Shown here piece after piece: positions 41,982-50,273 of a stretch of 64,000 nt of DNA. The position numbers and the translations under genes are program-made. The notes beneath the pieces were generated by a model. It saw only the letters and a list, made by a program, of their open reading frames with translations, had not been told where the DNA came from and searched no databases. Origin of the DNA: CAZSNT01 sp964607765 (GTDB taxonomy: Bacteria > Verrucomicrobiota > Lentisphaeria > Oligosphaerales > JABHEG01); assembly GCA_964607765.1 (NCBI GenBank), contig CAZSNT010000022.1:21945-85944 (forward strand). The letters are read 5' to 3'. How positions within the stretch are numbered: position 1 is the first letter of the stretch; each line of letters begins with the position of its first letter.

Positions 41982-42262
41982 GCCCGCTCGCGCTCCCTCA
42001 CCGCCCGTACCGCTGCCGCTACATCGTCTTCCACTTCCGAAGTGCTGACGCCCTTGTTTCGGCCCCGGATCCGCTGCAGCACACGGAAACGCTCCTCGCG
42101 TTCTCCCACCAGCCGCTCGTACTCGCGCGCATCCAGGATGGCCACCATGGAGATGCCCGATTTCTGTACGATGAAGTGCGTGCCGTCCTGGGCTGCCCGC
42201 CGCATGACATCACCGAAGTGAACCCTGGCTTCGACTGCGGGAATGACCTTGGCCGTACTCAT
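41975..42262 (-). CDS. Phd/YefM-type antitoxin
   Basis: A 95-residue protein. VIPAVEARVHFGDVMRRAAQDGTHFIVQKSG...MVAILDAREYERL is the Phd/YefM fold (DNA-binding dimer), and the charged C-terminus would neutralise the PIN toxin. I chose ATG 42262, with GGAAAAGG upstream; an in-frame start at 42280 is possible. Upstream to 42375 is an AT-richer stretch likely to hold its promoter. Confidence 0.83.
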   Translation of the reverse strand: MSTAKVIPAVEARVHFGDVMRRAAQDGTHFIVQKSGISMVAILDAREYERLVGEREERFRVLQRIRGRNKGVSTSEVEDDVAAAVRAVRERERAC

Positions 42263-42375
42263 GTCGCAGCCCTTTTCCATCAATGCTAATGGGTGTTAAT
42301 CAATACCGATCAGTACAGAACTATAACTTACGAGGCGAGTGCCATCAAGCGTGGATTCAGCCCGGCTGCAATACC

Positions 42376-44925
42376 TCAGAGCGCTGCCTGCCGGAGCAGC
42401 GACAGCCACAGCTCCCAGTACTCCTGCGTGAGATGGCCGTTGACATCTGCCAAATGCGCTGGCGCGGGATTGACCGTTAACGGCAGCTTGAGCTTGGAGC
42501 CGTCGGCGCGCCAGAACGTCCTGCCGCCGTCGTCCGAATAGGCGTAAACGCTGGAGTCGATGATCCTCACGTCCTGCCCCAACCCCCGGATGGGCAACTG
42601 CACGTGCATGCGGTTGGTCCGGTCGAATCTGATTCCCCAATTGGATCGGCAGTAGTTGTAGAAGTGCGGTTGCCAGGCCCAGGCCAGAACTTCCGGGCCC
42701 GGCTCGGTCGGGACGGCGCCCCGGATCGCGCGGATAAGGTACTGCGCCCAGCCGGGGGCGTTGTGCTTCGCAGCGGCGATCACGTCGCAGGCATTGCCTC
42801 CCAACGCTGTCCAGCGGCGTGTCTCCGCATCGTAGCGGTACAGGCCCCAGCTCTGCCGCCCGGCCACATTCGTCCTGCCGTAGAGGAACAACTCCCGGTT
42901 GTTGTCCTGCGCGAAGTTCATGTAGTTGAGATACTCGGCCGGTATGCGCCGGGCGCTCGCACGCTGCCCCACGAACTCGAACGAGTCGATGCTGTGGGGC
43001 TTCTCCGATACCCAGTAGAGCTGGCTTGGGAAAGCGTCATTCGTCCGGTCACGCGACAGCCCGATTCTCTCCCAGCTGCCGGGAATAAAGGCGCCGGGAT
43101 TCGGCGCATTGTGCTGCCCGCCGGTGACGTGGACATACCCGTTCCGATCGACTGCGATCGACCAGGCGCGTACTTTGCCGTCAGTGCCGTCGAAGATGAA
43201 CCTGTCACCTTCCAGGTAGACCTTCCTCGCCTTGCCGTCGCCATCCGTCCTGGTGATCGGCGTCCGGTAGAGGTGAGGGTGATCGGCGCTTCGCCACGTT
43301 CGTACCTCGGGATACTCCCCCGCCAATGCCGCGACCACCTGCTCGTAATCAGCCACGGGTACTCTTTCGCATCCTTCCCATGCTATGCCTTTCCCGACCC
43401 TGTAAACGCGCCCGTCCGCCTCGGCGGCCGCGGAGTAGTCCCGCAGCTTGTACCAGCCGCGCTCATCCCGCTGTCGGTCGCCCTGCGAGAAGAAACGGTC
43501 ACCGTGCTTGCTCGGCGCCAGGGCGCGGCAGCGGTCGAGTGCGTCCGGATAGCGGCCCTGTCCCACCAACGTCTGTACGTCTGCCAGATAGGGCTTGGCG
43601 AGGTCCATCGAGTCGAGCAGCGGCTTGGCCAGGGCGCGTCCGACGACTGCGCGCGCCCGTGCATCCCTCGGATCGATGTCCAGCAGCGCCCGGATCAAGG
43701 CATTGCGCAGCACATCCTCGACGCGGGGCAGGCGCACGCCTTCCGGGTCCAGGACACCTTCGAGAGCCGCGATCAGCGTGGGCACGGCATCCCTGGCTTC
43801 CGCCTTCATTTCGGCCAGCGCCAAGGCACAGGCGGCGCGCTCCTCGCGCGGCGTGGTGTCGGCCTGGAGCATCTGAAGCAACCGCGGCATCGTTTCACGC
43901 AGGAGTACTCGCGCTCCTCCGTTACCGAGCTTCATCAGCAGGCGCGCCGCGGCCCGTCGCGTTTGCCGCTGCTCCAGAGAGCGGGCCAGGATGGGCAGCA
44001 GCACGCCGGAGACCGCGCGGAGCTCCTGCGTGTCTCGCTTGCCCAACTGCGCCAGCGCCCGACGTTGATCTCGCACCGGTACCATGAGCAGGTCGTCGAG
44101 GCGGACCTCACGGTTGTCGATGACGATTGCGCCCGCCTCACGTACCCGGGGCCGCGTGTTGGGGCGGGTTGCCGCGGCCAGGCGCGCCACTTCTTCCGGC
44201 TTGAGCGCCCGGTCAAAAAGCACCAGATCCCGCACCGAACCGTTCAGTGAATTGGAGCCCGGCGGATGCAGCATCCACCAGTCCGCGCAACTGCCGACCA
44301 GGAGCGGCTGCTTCCTGCCTTCGAACGAGACATTGCCTGCTGTCTTCACCAGCTCGCCGTTCAGGTAGAGCTTGCCCGTTCCCCCCTCGCAGGTGTAAAT
44401 CACGTGCTGCCACGCGTTGATTGCGATCGTGCACTTGCCCGCCTTGGAACCGATCGCGTCCGCCTTGCCGTTGCTGAGGACCTCGATTTCGTTCTCTTGC
44501 CGGATTCGCAGGATGACCGATGGACTGATCCACAGGCGGATGGGGTTCGCCATGCCCATGAAGAGCATGCCGTTGCGCCGATACGCGCCCCGGCGACTGA
44601 AGAGCCAGCCACCGATCGTGAAGGCTTCGCTCCGGTACGCTTCATGCCCCGGTATCTCGGCCCACTGGAAGCCGCTGGTGTAGTTCAGCAGCCCGTGCTC
44701 CCAAGGCACGTGGTACACCTTGCCGTGATTGCCCTTGCCTGACCGGTCGTGCAGTGTCATGCCGGCTCCCTCGTCCGCCGGCCAATAGCCGATCGGCTGC
44801 AAGGCGAGAACGGGCTGGTGGCGGGCAATGGGCCGCGGCTGGGCTTCCGCTGCGAAGCCGTGCGGTCCGGCCGCCATGCCCGCGGCAAGAACAAGAACGT
44901 TGGAGATAGTGAGGGGTGCTTTCAT
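42376..44925 (-). CDS. Secreted LamG-HEAT-BNR_4 protein
   Basis: An 849-residue exported protein with GGAGAAG before ATG 44925 and a signal peptide ending near HGFAAEA. Domain order: LamG (about 40-250: IGYWPADEGAG, EAFTIGGWLFSRRG, VRDLVLFDRALKPEE), a helical HEAT-like region (about 275-440, arrays such as QTRRAAARLLMKLGNGG), then a BNR_4-type propeller (about 470-830: WSIAVDRNGYVHVTGGQHNAPN, SFEFVGQRA, YAYSDDGGRTFW). Similar BNR_4 proteins bind or cleave polysaccharides in marine heterotrophs. Joining LamG and HEAT to it is unusual. It is divergent from the intact sulfatase at 45065, a likely functional partner. Confidence 0.8.
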   Translation of the reverse strand: MKAPLTISNVLVLAAGMAAGPHGFAAEAQPRPIARHQPVLALQPIGYWPADEGAGMTLHDRSGKGNHGKVYHVPWEHGLLNYTSGFQWAEIPGHEAYRSEAFTIGGWLFSRRGAYRRNGMLFMGMANPIRLWISPSVILRIRQENEIEVLSNGKADAIGSKAGKCTIAINAWQHVIYTCEGGTGKLYLNGELVKTAGNVSFEGRKQPLLVGSCADWWMLHPPGSNSLNGSVRDLVLFDRALKPEEVARLAAATRPNTRPRVREAGAIVIDNREVRLDDLLMVPVRDQRRALAQLGKRDTQELRAVSGVLLPILARSLEQRQTRRAAARLLMKLGNGGARVLLRETMPRLLQMLQADTTPREERAACALALAEMKAEARDAVPTLIAALEGVLDPEGVRLPRVEDVLRNALIRALLDIDPRDARARAVVGRALAKPLLDSMDLAKPYLADVQTLVGQGRYPDALDRCRALAPSKHGDRFFSQGDRQRDERGWYKLRDYSAAAEADGRVYRVGKGIAWEGCERVPVADYEQVVAALAGEYPEVRTWRSADHPHLYRTPITRTDGDGKARKVYLEGDRFIFDGTDGKVRAWSIAVDRNGYVHVTGGQHNAPNPGAFIPGSWERIGLSRDRTNDAFPSQLYWVSEKPHSIDSFEFVGQRASARRIPAEYLNYMNFAQDNNRELFLYGRTNVAGRQSWGLYRYDAETRRWTALGGNACDVIAAAKHNAPGWAQYLIRAIRGAVPTEPGPEVLAWAWQPHFYNYCRSNWGIRFDRTNRMHVQLPIRGLGQDVRIIDSSVYAYSDDGGRTFWRADGSKLKLPLTVNPAPAHLADVNGHLTQEYWELWLSLLRQAAL

Positions 44926-45064
44926 GATCTTCTCCCCGTCCTCTCTGCAGTTGCACCCAGGCCCGTGCAGGTCCCCAACAGTCGGATCCCGCTCACGAAC
45001 CTGCTTGAGATGTTCTCGATACGCACTATATGTGCTGCATCAAACCTGGGAAAGGAACGCCATC

Positions 45065-46402
45065 ATTAACAAAGAGCAGTCCCCCAACGTCCTCGTATTG
45101 ATGACCGATCAGCACCAGGCGCAGGCACTGCACTGTGCCGGGCACCCCGACGTGTCAACGCCGAATCTGGATGAGTTCGCGGAAACGGCGTACCGGTTCG
45201 ACCACGCCTATTGTCTCGCCCCGGTCTGTGTCGCCTCCCGCGGTTCGCTGATCACCGGGCTGCGCCCGAGCGCGCACGGCGCCCGTCTACTGTGCGAGGC
45301 CCTCGACGACGGCATCCCGACCATCGCCCATCATTTCGCCCGGGCCGGCTACCGGACAGCTGCCATCGGGCGCATGCACTTTGTCGACGAGTCGCGACGA
45401 CATGGGTTCCGGCACCGCGTGAACGAAGACGATTTCCGCGCCACGCTCAGCCCCGACGACCTCGAGCAGATCCGCTCCTGCAGACGCAACACGGGCAGCG
45501 TCGACGGCGCGCCGTCCGACTTGCCGGCACGTCTTTGGCAGGATACCTACTACGCTGACGAGACAATCCGGTTTCTGCAGACCGCCCGGGACACGGACCA
45601 ACCGTTCCTGCTGTGGTCGTCCTACTTCAATCCGCACACGCCACTCACGCCGATGCGCGAGTATTTCGATCTCTACGATCCGGCCCGCCTCACGCTTCCC
45701 GACCGACGCACCGACGCGTTGCGGCACGGCTTCGAGGGTCACCTGATCCGTGCCCGCGAACGCGGCTGGTACGACCAGACGGAAGCGGCGCTCAGGCGCA
45801 GCCTGGCCGGTTACTACGGGAACGTCAGCCAGGTCGATGCCTGCATCGGCCGCGTACTCTCCGTGCTGCGGCAGACTGGGCTGGACCGGGACACAATCGT
45901 CGTCTACACCAGCGACCACGGCGAGATGGCCGGCGCCCATCGCATGTGGACCAAACACAACATGCACGAGCAGTCGGTCAACGTCCCCTTGCTCATCCGC
46001 GTGCCGGGCACGGCAGATACCGGGACCGTGTGTCCGCACCTGATTTCCCAAGTGGATCTCTACCCCGCTTTGGCCGAGCTCTGCGGGCTCCCCGCACCGA
46101 CCGGCGTGCACGGGCGCAGCTTCGCACCGCTACTCACCGGCGGCGCATACACGGCGCGCGATGCCGTCGTGGCGCAGTATGACTTCTGTCACAAAGTCTT
46201 CACCAAGGATGATCGCTACGTCGGCCGCGATCCGATCCGGATGATCCGCACGCAACGCTGGAAACTGAACGAACTGAGCTGGGCGAAGAGCGAGCTGTAC
46301 GACTTGCAGAACGATCCCGCGGAACATGTCAACCGGGTCGATGACCCGGGGCTGGCGGACGTCGTCGCCGAACTCAGAGCAAGACTCTCGAGTGCGTTCT
46401 GA
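45065..46402 (+). CDS. Formylglycine-dependent sulfatase
   Basis: A 445-residue type I sulfatase. NVLVLMTDQHQAQ (first metal ligands), CVASR at 55-59 as the C-x-A-S-R formylglycine site, HRMWTKHNMHEQS and VVYTSDHGEMAGAH are all present. No signal peptide is seen. No ATG, GTG or TTG fits right before the conserved N-terminus. AAAGGA at 45051-45056 is ideally spaced from ATT 45065, giving (M)NKEQSPNVLV. So the start is either a rare ATT, a mutated ATG, or the GTG at 45032. Maturation needs an anaerobic or aerobic sulfatase-maturing enzyme that is not in the window. Confidence 0.87.
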   Translation: MNKEQSPNVLVLMTDQHQAQALHCAGHPDVSTPNLDEFAETAYRFDHAYCLAPVCVASRGSLITGLRPSAHGARLLCEALDDGIPTIAHHFARAGYRTAAIGRMHFVDESRRHGFRHRVNEDDFRATLSPDDLEQIRSCRRNTGSVDGAPSDLPARLWQDTYYADETIRFLQTARDTDQPFLLWSSYFNPHTPLTPMREYFDLYDPARLTLPDRRTDALRHGFEGHLIRARERGWYDQTEAALRRSLAGYYGNVSQVDACIGRVLSVLRQTGLDRDTIVVYTSDHGEMAGAHRMWTKHNMHEQSVNVPLLIRVPGTADTGTVCPHLISQVDLYPALAELCGLPAPTGVHGRSFAPLLTGGAYTARDAVVAQYDFCHKVFTKDDRYVGRDPIRMIRTQRWKLNELSWAKSELYDLQNDPAEHVNRVDDPGLADVVAELRARLSSAF

Positions 46403-46556
46403 CTCGCTGCCGGACCGCTCACCCGCCCCTCTCATGTTGAATTCCGCGCTGCCCCCGGCAAACCGCTCCCGCAGCGCTGAGACGAGCGCGTTCGGAAGCT
46501 CGGGCAGGAGCTGCGATCCCCGTGCGGCCCAATGGTCTCGTACGGATCATGTGTCT

Positions 46557-47135
46557 TCACTCCCCCGCGTCGCCGCCGTCGCCCCCGGTAAACAGCCGCG
46601 TGAGCTGCCACAGCGGCAGCCCCGTCCGCCTCAACACGCTCCGGCCCGGGCGCTTCAGGAAACACGTCACGCCCACATCGCCGCGTTCCATCCAGAAACA
46701 CTCCCAGCGCTCCTGCCCCAATTCGTTCAGGCGCTGCTCCGCCCCGGCAGTATCCCGTGATTCCAGCACGACTGTCTTGTACTCCCACGTCCCGATCTTC
46801 TTCAGATCCTCCTTCACCCACTCGCTCACCGTAGCAGGGACCTTCTCACCCGAGCGTTTCGCCTGTTCATACAGCTCATTGATTCTCCGGCTGATCTTCT
46901 TCCGGTCATACAGCTCCTTGACTCTCTGCAGTGCGCCGCTCTTCTCCTCCTGCTCTTGCACGGCCGGCGTGTCGACGGCCGTGTCCCTGCCGACATTCCC
47001 CGTCCCGGGATCCTCCCGACCCTCGGCCGCCACCGCAAACACGAGCAATCCCAACACAACCGAAACAAGCCCTCTGCCACTCTTCATCCGACTCTTCATC
47101 CGACTCTTCATCCCGCTCTTCATCCCACTCTTCAT
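46557..47135 (-). CDS. Secreted DUF4177-like protein with multiplied start codon
   Basis: About 176-192 residues. The C-terminal half has WEYKTVVLESRDTAGAEQRLNELGQERWECF, a DUF4177-like motif, with a charged helical region before it. The signal peptide is RGLVSVVLGLLVFAVAAEG. In front are five in-frame tandem copies of a 12-nt unit encoding MKSG/R, with ATGs at 47135, 47123, 47111, 47099 and 47087. Each ATG is preceded by purine-rich GAGTGGG/GAGTCGG. The last (47087) alone gives a normal signal peptide; the true start is ambiguous. It lies 79 nt after the GNAT gene. The function is unknown. Confidence 0.7.
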   Translation of the reverse strand: MKSGMKSGMKSRMKSRMKSGRGLVSVVLGLLVFAVAAEGREDPGTGNVGRDTAVDTPAVQEQEEKSGALQRVKELYDRKKISRRINELYEQAKRSGEKVPATVSEWVKEDLKKIGTWEYKTVVLESRDTAGAEQRLNELGQERWECFWMERGDVGVTCFLKRPGRSVLRRTGLPLWQLTRLFTGGDGGDAGE

Positions 47136-47143
47136 CCCACTCT
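47084..47143 (-). repeat. Tandem 12-nt repeat of a start codon (ATGAAGAGTGGG)n
   Basis: Five ATG-bearing copies (G/C variation at the tenth to twelfth bases) plus a degenerate sixth unit with AGC in place of ATG. The repeats keep frame with the downstream signal peptide, so every copy can initiate the same protein. Confidence 0.92.
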
Positions 47144-47214
47144 TGCTCCCTGACTCCGATTCCGGCTCACAGCCACTCCTGATCCCGTGCTCGATCCCGC
47201 TCGTGGTCAACTCT

Positions 47215-47748
47215 TCATCCCTGGCCACTCGCCCCGAATCCCTTATGAAACGTGACGCTGCCCTGCGGGAACTGCCCACCAAACGACAGCGCGAAAAACG
47301 CCTCCTGCGGCACCCCCTCGCACACAAACCCCGGCACATTCCGGAATCCGAACTTAGGGTAATAATCCGGATGCCCCACCACACAGCAGCCTCGAGCACT
47401 CAATGCCCGCAGCTGTAGCAGTCCTGCCTCCACCAGCGCCTTGCCGATCCCCTTCCGTTGATGCTCAGGCAACACTGACACGGGACCAAGCCCGTACCAG
47501 TCCCGCGTGCCGTCCTCAATGCTCACGGCCGAGAACGCAATATGCCCCACCACCCGGCCATCCAGCTCCGCGACCAGCGACACCGTAAGCGCCCCGGCCG
47601 CACGCAGCGCCTCGATGATGAACTGCTCCGTGTGCTCGCTGATCGCCAGCGTCTTGAACGCCGCGACAGTCACCTCGGCTATCGAGTCAACATCGGCAGC
47701 TGTCTCATCCCTGACGACTATCTCCGGGTCCATACAAGCGTGCTCCAT
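47215..47748 (-). CDS. GNAT family N-acetyltransferase (YhbS-like)
   Basis: A 177-residue acetyltransferase. LGPVSVLPEHQRKGIGKALVEAGL is the acetyl-CoA binding motif A (Q/RxxGxG/A), preceded by GRVVGHIAFSAV and followed by CCVVGHPDYYPKFGF, which is typical of YhbS-type GNATs. GAGGA 6 nt upstream supports ATG 47748. The acceptor substrate is unknown. The DUF4177-like gene follows on the same strand. Confidence 0.9.
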   Translation of the reverse strand: MEHACMDPEIVVRDETAADVDSIAEVTVAAFKTLAISEHTEQFIIEALRAAGALTVSLVAELDGRVVGHIAFSAVSIEDGTRDWYGLGPVSVLPEHQRKGIGKALVEAGLLQLRALSARGCCVVGHPDYYPKFGFRNVPGFVCEGVPQEAFFALSFGGQFPQGSVTFHKGFGASGQG

Positions 47749-47778
47749 TCAATTCCTCAATCACCGTATGCTTCGACA

Positions 47779-48972
47779 TCACAGGAGCTGTGACAGGAAG
47801 GTGCGCGCCGGCACAACGGTGGGAGAGGTGCGCGCGAAGCAGTCTGCCTCGATGTGGGGAAGGTCGAGGACCACCTGGAACGCGTGGGCTGCATCGGTCT
47901 GTTCCTGGAAATAGGCCAGTTGCGGGGATAGGCGTGTGTCAGCGACCTTGACCTCAACGAGGAACCAAGGCTCTCCATCCTTTACCACCAGAAAATCGAC
48001 CTCACGTTTGCGTTTGTCACGTACGTAACGCAGGTCAAATGTGCCCAGTCCCAAGTCCGTCCACCCTTCAACCGCCTTGAGCAGGTGGCAGGCAACGATG
48101 GTCTCCGCGCGCTGCCCGGTGTCGTCGATCACCGACCAATCGCGTAGAAACCACTTCGGCTCTTTGCGCAGAGCGGAACTGACGTTCCGGAACCACGGAC
48201 GGACCAGGAACCCGATATGCAGGGCACAGAGCGCTTCGACCCACGCCTTGGCCGTGTTGGGCGCCACCCCGACGTCCCGCGCCAGGTTGGAAACCGTGAG
48301 TTGCTGCCCACTGCGTTCGGCAAGGAGCACTCCCATGACCTCAACCAGCGCAACGTCCTGGATGCGTGTCAGGTCACGCACATCCTCTTTGAACAGCTGA
48401 GCGTGACGCAGGCGCTGCCAACGCCGCGAAAAGCGGTCACTTGCCGACAGCATCGGCTCAGGAAAGCCGCCGAACCTCAACAGCGCCCCCCAGGCTGCAT
48501 CGTCGATGGCAGACGGCTCCCGGATCGGGTTGTCACCGGGCAGATCGGTCCGCCCCAGCTCCGCGACCGAGAAGGGGTGCATGCGGTAGAGGAAATAGCG
48601 GCCCATCAAGCTGTCTCCACCACGACGGTAGACATCCAGGCGGGACGAGCCGGTGACCACGATGCGGCAGTCTGCTTCATTGGTATCAAAGAAGCCCTTC
48701 AGGAAGTTCTTCCAGCGTGGGTACTTGTGCAGTTCATCAAAGACAAGGACGGGCCGCTCGGGGGCCAGTCGAGTCAGATTGCAGGCTGCTGCGACGGCAT
48801 CAGTGCCTGCCACAATCAGCCGCTGGTCTGAAGATGCATCCCAATCCAGGTATGTAGCCGCGAGAGTCCGGCAGGTTGTGGTCTTCCCGACCTGCTTGGG
48901 ACCGGCCACGAACGCCATCTGCCTGAGCGCCTCCAAGTGCTCACTGAGCATACTGTCATAGATTCGTTTCAT
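47779..48972 (-). CDS. AAA ATPase with DUF4143
   Basis: A 397-residue protein: N-terminal AAA_14-type P-loop with GPKQVGKTT (about 24-32) and Walker B VLVFDELHKYPRW, the sensor VTGSSRLDVYRRGGDSL, and a C-terminal DUF4143 domain with REVDFLVVKDGEPWFLVEVKVA, a PD-(D/E)xK-like core. This family is scattered in mobile and defence regions; its function is unclear. ATG 48972 begins at the usual MKR start. It has no obvious partner. Confidence 0.9.
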   Translation of the reverse strand: MKRIYDSMLSEHLEALRQMAFVAGPKQVGKTTTCRTLAATYLDWDASSDQRLIVAGTDAVAAACNLTRLAPERPVLVFDELHKYPRWKNFLKGFFDTNEADCRIVVTGSSRLDVYRRGGDSLMGRYFLYRMHPFSVAELGRTDLPGDNPIREPSAIDDAAWGALLRFGGFPEPMLSASDRFSRRWQRLRHAQLFKEDVRDLTRIQDVALVEVMGVLLAERSGQQLTVSNLARDVGVAPNTAKAWVEALCALHIGFLVRPWFRNVSSALRKEPKWFLRDWSVIDDTGQRAETIVACHLLKAVEGWTDLGLGTFDLRYVRDKRKREVDFLVVKDGEPWFLVEVKVADTRLSPQLAYFQEQTDAAHAFQVVLDLPHIEADCFARTSPTVVPARTFLSQLL

Positions 48973-49187
48973 TGTCAACCAAAATAACTGGTTCTGCAAA
49001 ACAGTCAATGCCAAACCGCAGACAAGTGCAAAATGGTTCGCGACTTGCAGCCCACCCGTCCCATGCTATTGTCAAGGGATGGCTGGGAAGGAGCCGGCAA
49101 CGACCCTTGACGGGCAGGGCTTACACGGCAACATGCGGCCAGTGTCGCAGGCCAGACCAGACGAACGCCCTTAGGAGAACACGCCCC

Positions 49188-49724
49188 ATGAAGAACGTTA
49201 AGTATCTCGGACACCCAGCGCTTGTGGCCATTCTGGCAGGTTTCATGCAGTTCCTGGACATGAAGATCGGGTTGTTCTGTGCGTGGGCCGGCTTTGCGGC
49301 ATGGGCCTGCTACTTCCTGGCCGGCTGCAATCCGAAGGGCGGGGCGAAGGTCATCGGGTGCTGGATCGGTGGTGTCGTTGGCGCAATCGCCATCATCGAA
49401 CTCGGGACCAGACTCTCGGGCTCGATGCCTGCAACGGTAGGTTTCCCGATAGCCGTGGCCATCATCGCGTTCTTCGTCATCTGTTTCGAGAAAGTCCCGG
49501 CGCTCGACATGATCCCCGCCTGGTTCGTGGGCGCCGCCTGTTTCTTCGGCTACAACACGATCGTCGAGGGCAAGTACGGTATCTCCGCACCGACGATCCT
49601 GATCTCCTGCGTTGTGGGCCAGATCTTCGGCTTCGTAACCGTTCTGCTGAGAACCAAGTACGCGGAAATCGTCGAAGGCGCGGGCCAGCAGGAAGAGGCG
49701 GCGCCCCAGCCAGCTGAGCAGTAA
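49188..49724 (+). CDS. DUF1097-like membrane protein
   Basis: A 178-residue inner-membrane protein with five or six hydrophobic segments (ALVAILAGFMQFL, FCAWAGFAAWACYFLAG, WIGGVVGAIAIIEL, FPIAVAIIAFFVICF, FVGAACFFGYNTI, ILISCVVGQIFGFVTVL) and an acidic Gln/Glu tail. Layout and motif GWAxYFLAG match DUF1097 (E. coli YcdZ-like). AGGAG about 11 nt upstream supports 49188. Function unknown. The 204 nt after it hold no feature I can name. Confidence 0.75.
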   Translation: MKNVKYLGHPALVAILAGFMQFLDMKIGLFCAWAGFAAWACYFLAGCNPKGGAKVIGCWIGGVVGAIAIIELGTRLSGSMPATVGFPIAVAIIAFFVICFEKVPALDMIPAWFVGAACFFGYNTIVEGKYGISAPTILISCVVGQIFGFVTVLLRTKYAEIVEGAGQQEEAAPQPAEQ

Positions 49725-49928
49725 TCGACAAGCTCAGTACAGGAATCCTGCCAGTTGGAGTGGAATCCGGTTGCCGCTCGTGTGAGGCGTGCGTGGCGTG
49801 GAGCTCGTGGAGGTCCACGGCCAGATGCCCAGTGTGGAAGTCAAAATGCCCAGATATTGACTAGTACACCGGGCAAATCGAGCGACGGCATGTCGAGTGC
49901 AGGGGAGAGGGATGACAGCTGACGGCCC

Positions 49929-50262
49929 CTACTTCCCACAGCACTTCTTGTACTTCCTGCCCGACTCGCACGGGCACGGCTCGTTGCGGCCGATCTTGCG
50001 TGCCGGCCGGACCGGTCCCCGTGCCCACGCCGCGTACGGCAAACCCGAACACCGTCGGCATGGTGTGAGACACGAACTCGGACGGTGAGAGTTCTCGGCT
50101 GTCGAGGCGGTTGATGTCGCGACGCAACTGGTCAGCGAGATACGGCGGCAGCGGCCCGACCGGGTGTTCCTGCACCACGCGCTGCACTTCCGCGGGACTC
50201 AGCAGCAACCCGATGTGCCGAAGGCTCTCCCACCAGGATTGGTTGTTGGTTGAGTGGTTCAC
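49929..50262 (-). pseudogene. SEC-C motif protein, frameshifted
   Basis: The frame from ATG 50262 (MNHSTNNQSWWESLRHIG...) reads normally to MPTVFG. The rest of the gene then continues in another frame as [14 protein letters not shown] followed by [20 protein letters not shown], a textbook C-terminal SEC-C zinc motif (CxCx8CC) that ends at 49929. The shift is in GGGTTT near 50041; removing one T restores the frame. Such proteins are often small nucleic-acid- or protein-handling adaptors. It may be a pseudogene or a sequencing error. The reading frame lies just downstream of the DUF1016 gene. Confidence 0.75.
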
Positions 50263-50273
50263 GTCTTAGCGGT

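Noticed and set aside
46403..46556. Possible decayed peptide LLPELPNALVSALRERFAGG on the minus strand
   Set aside because: It looks protein-like but is short, bounded by stops and without a start; I could not tie it to a gene.
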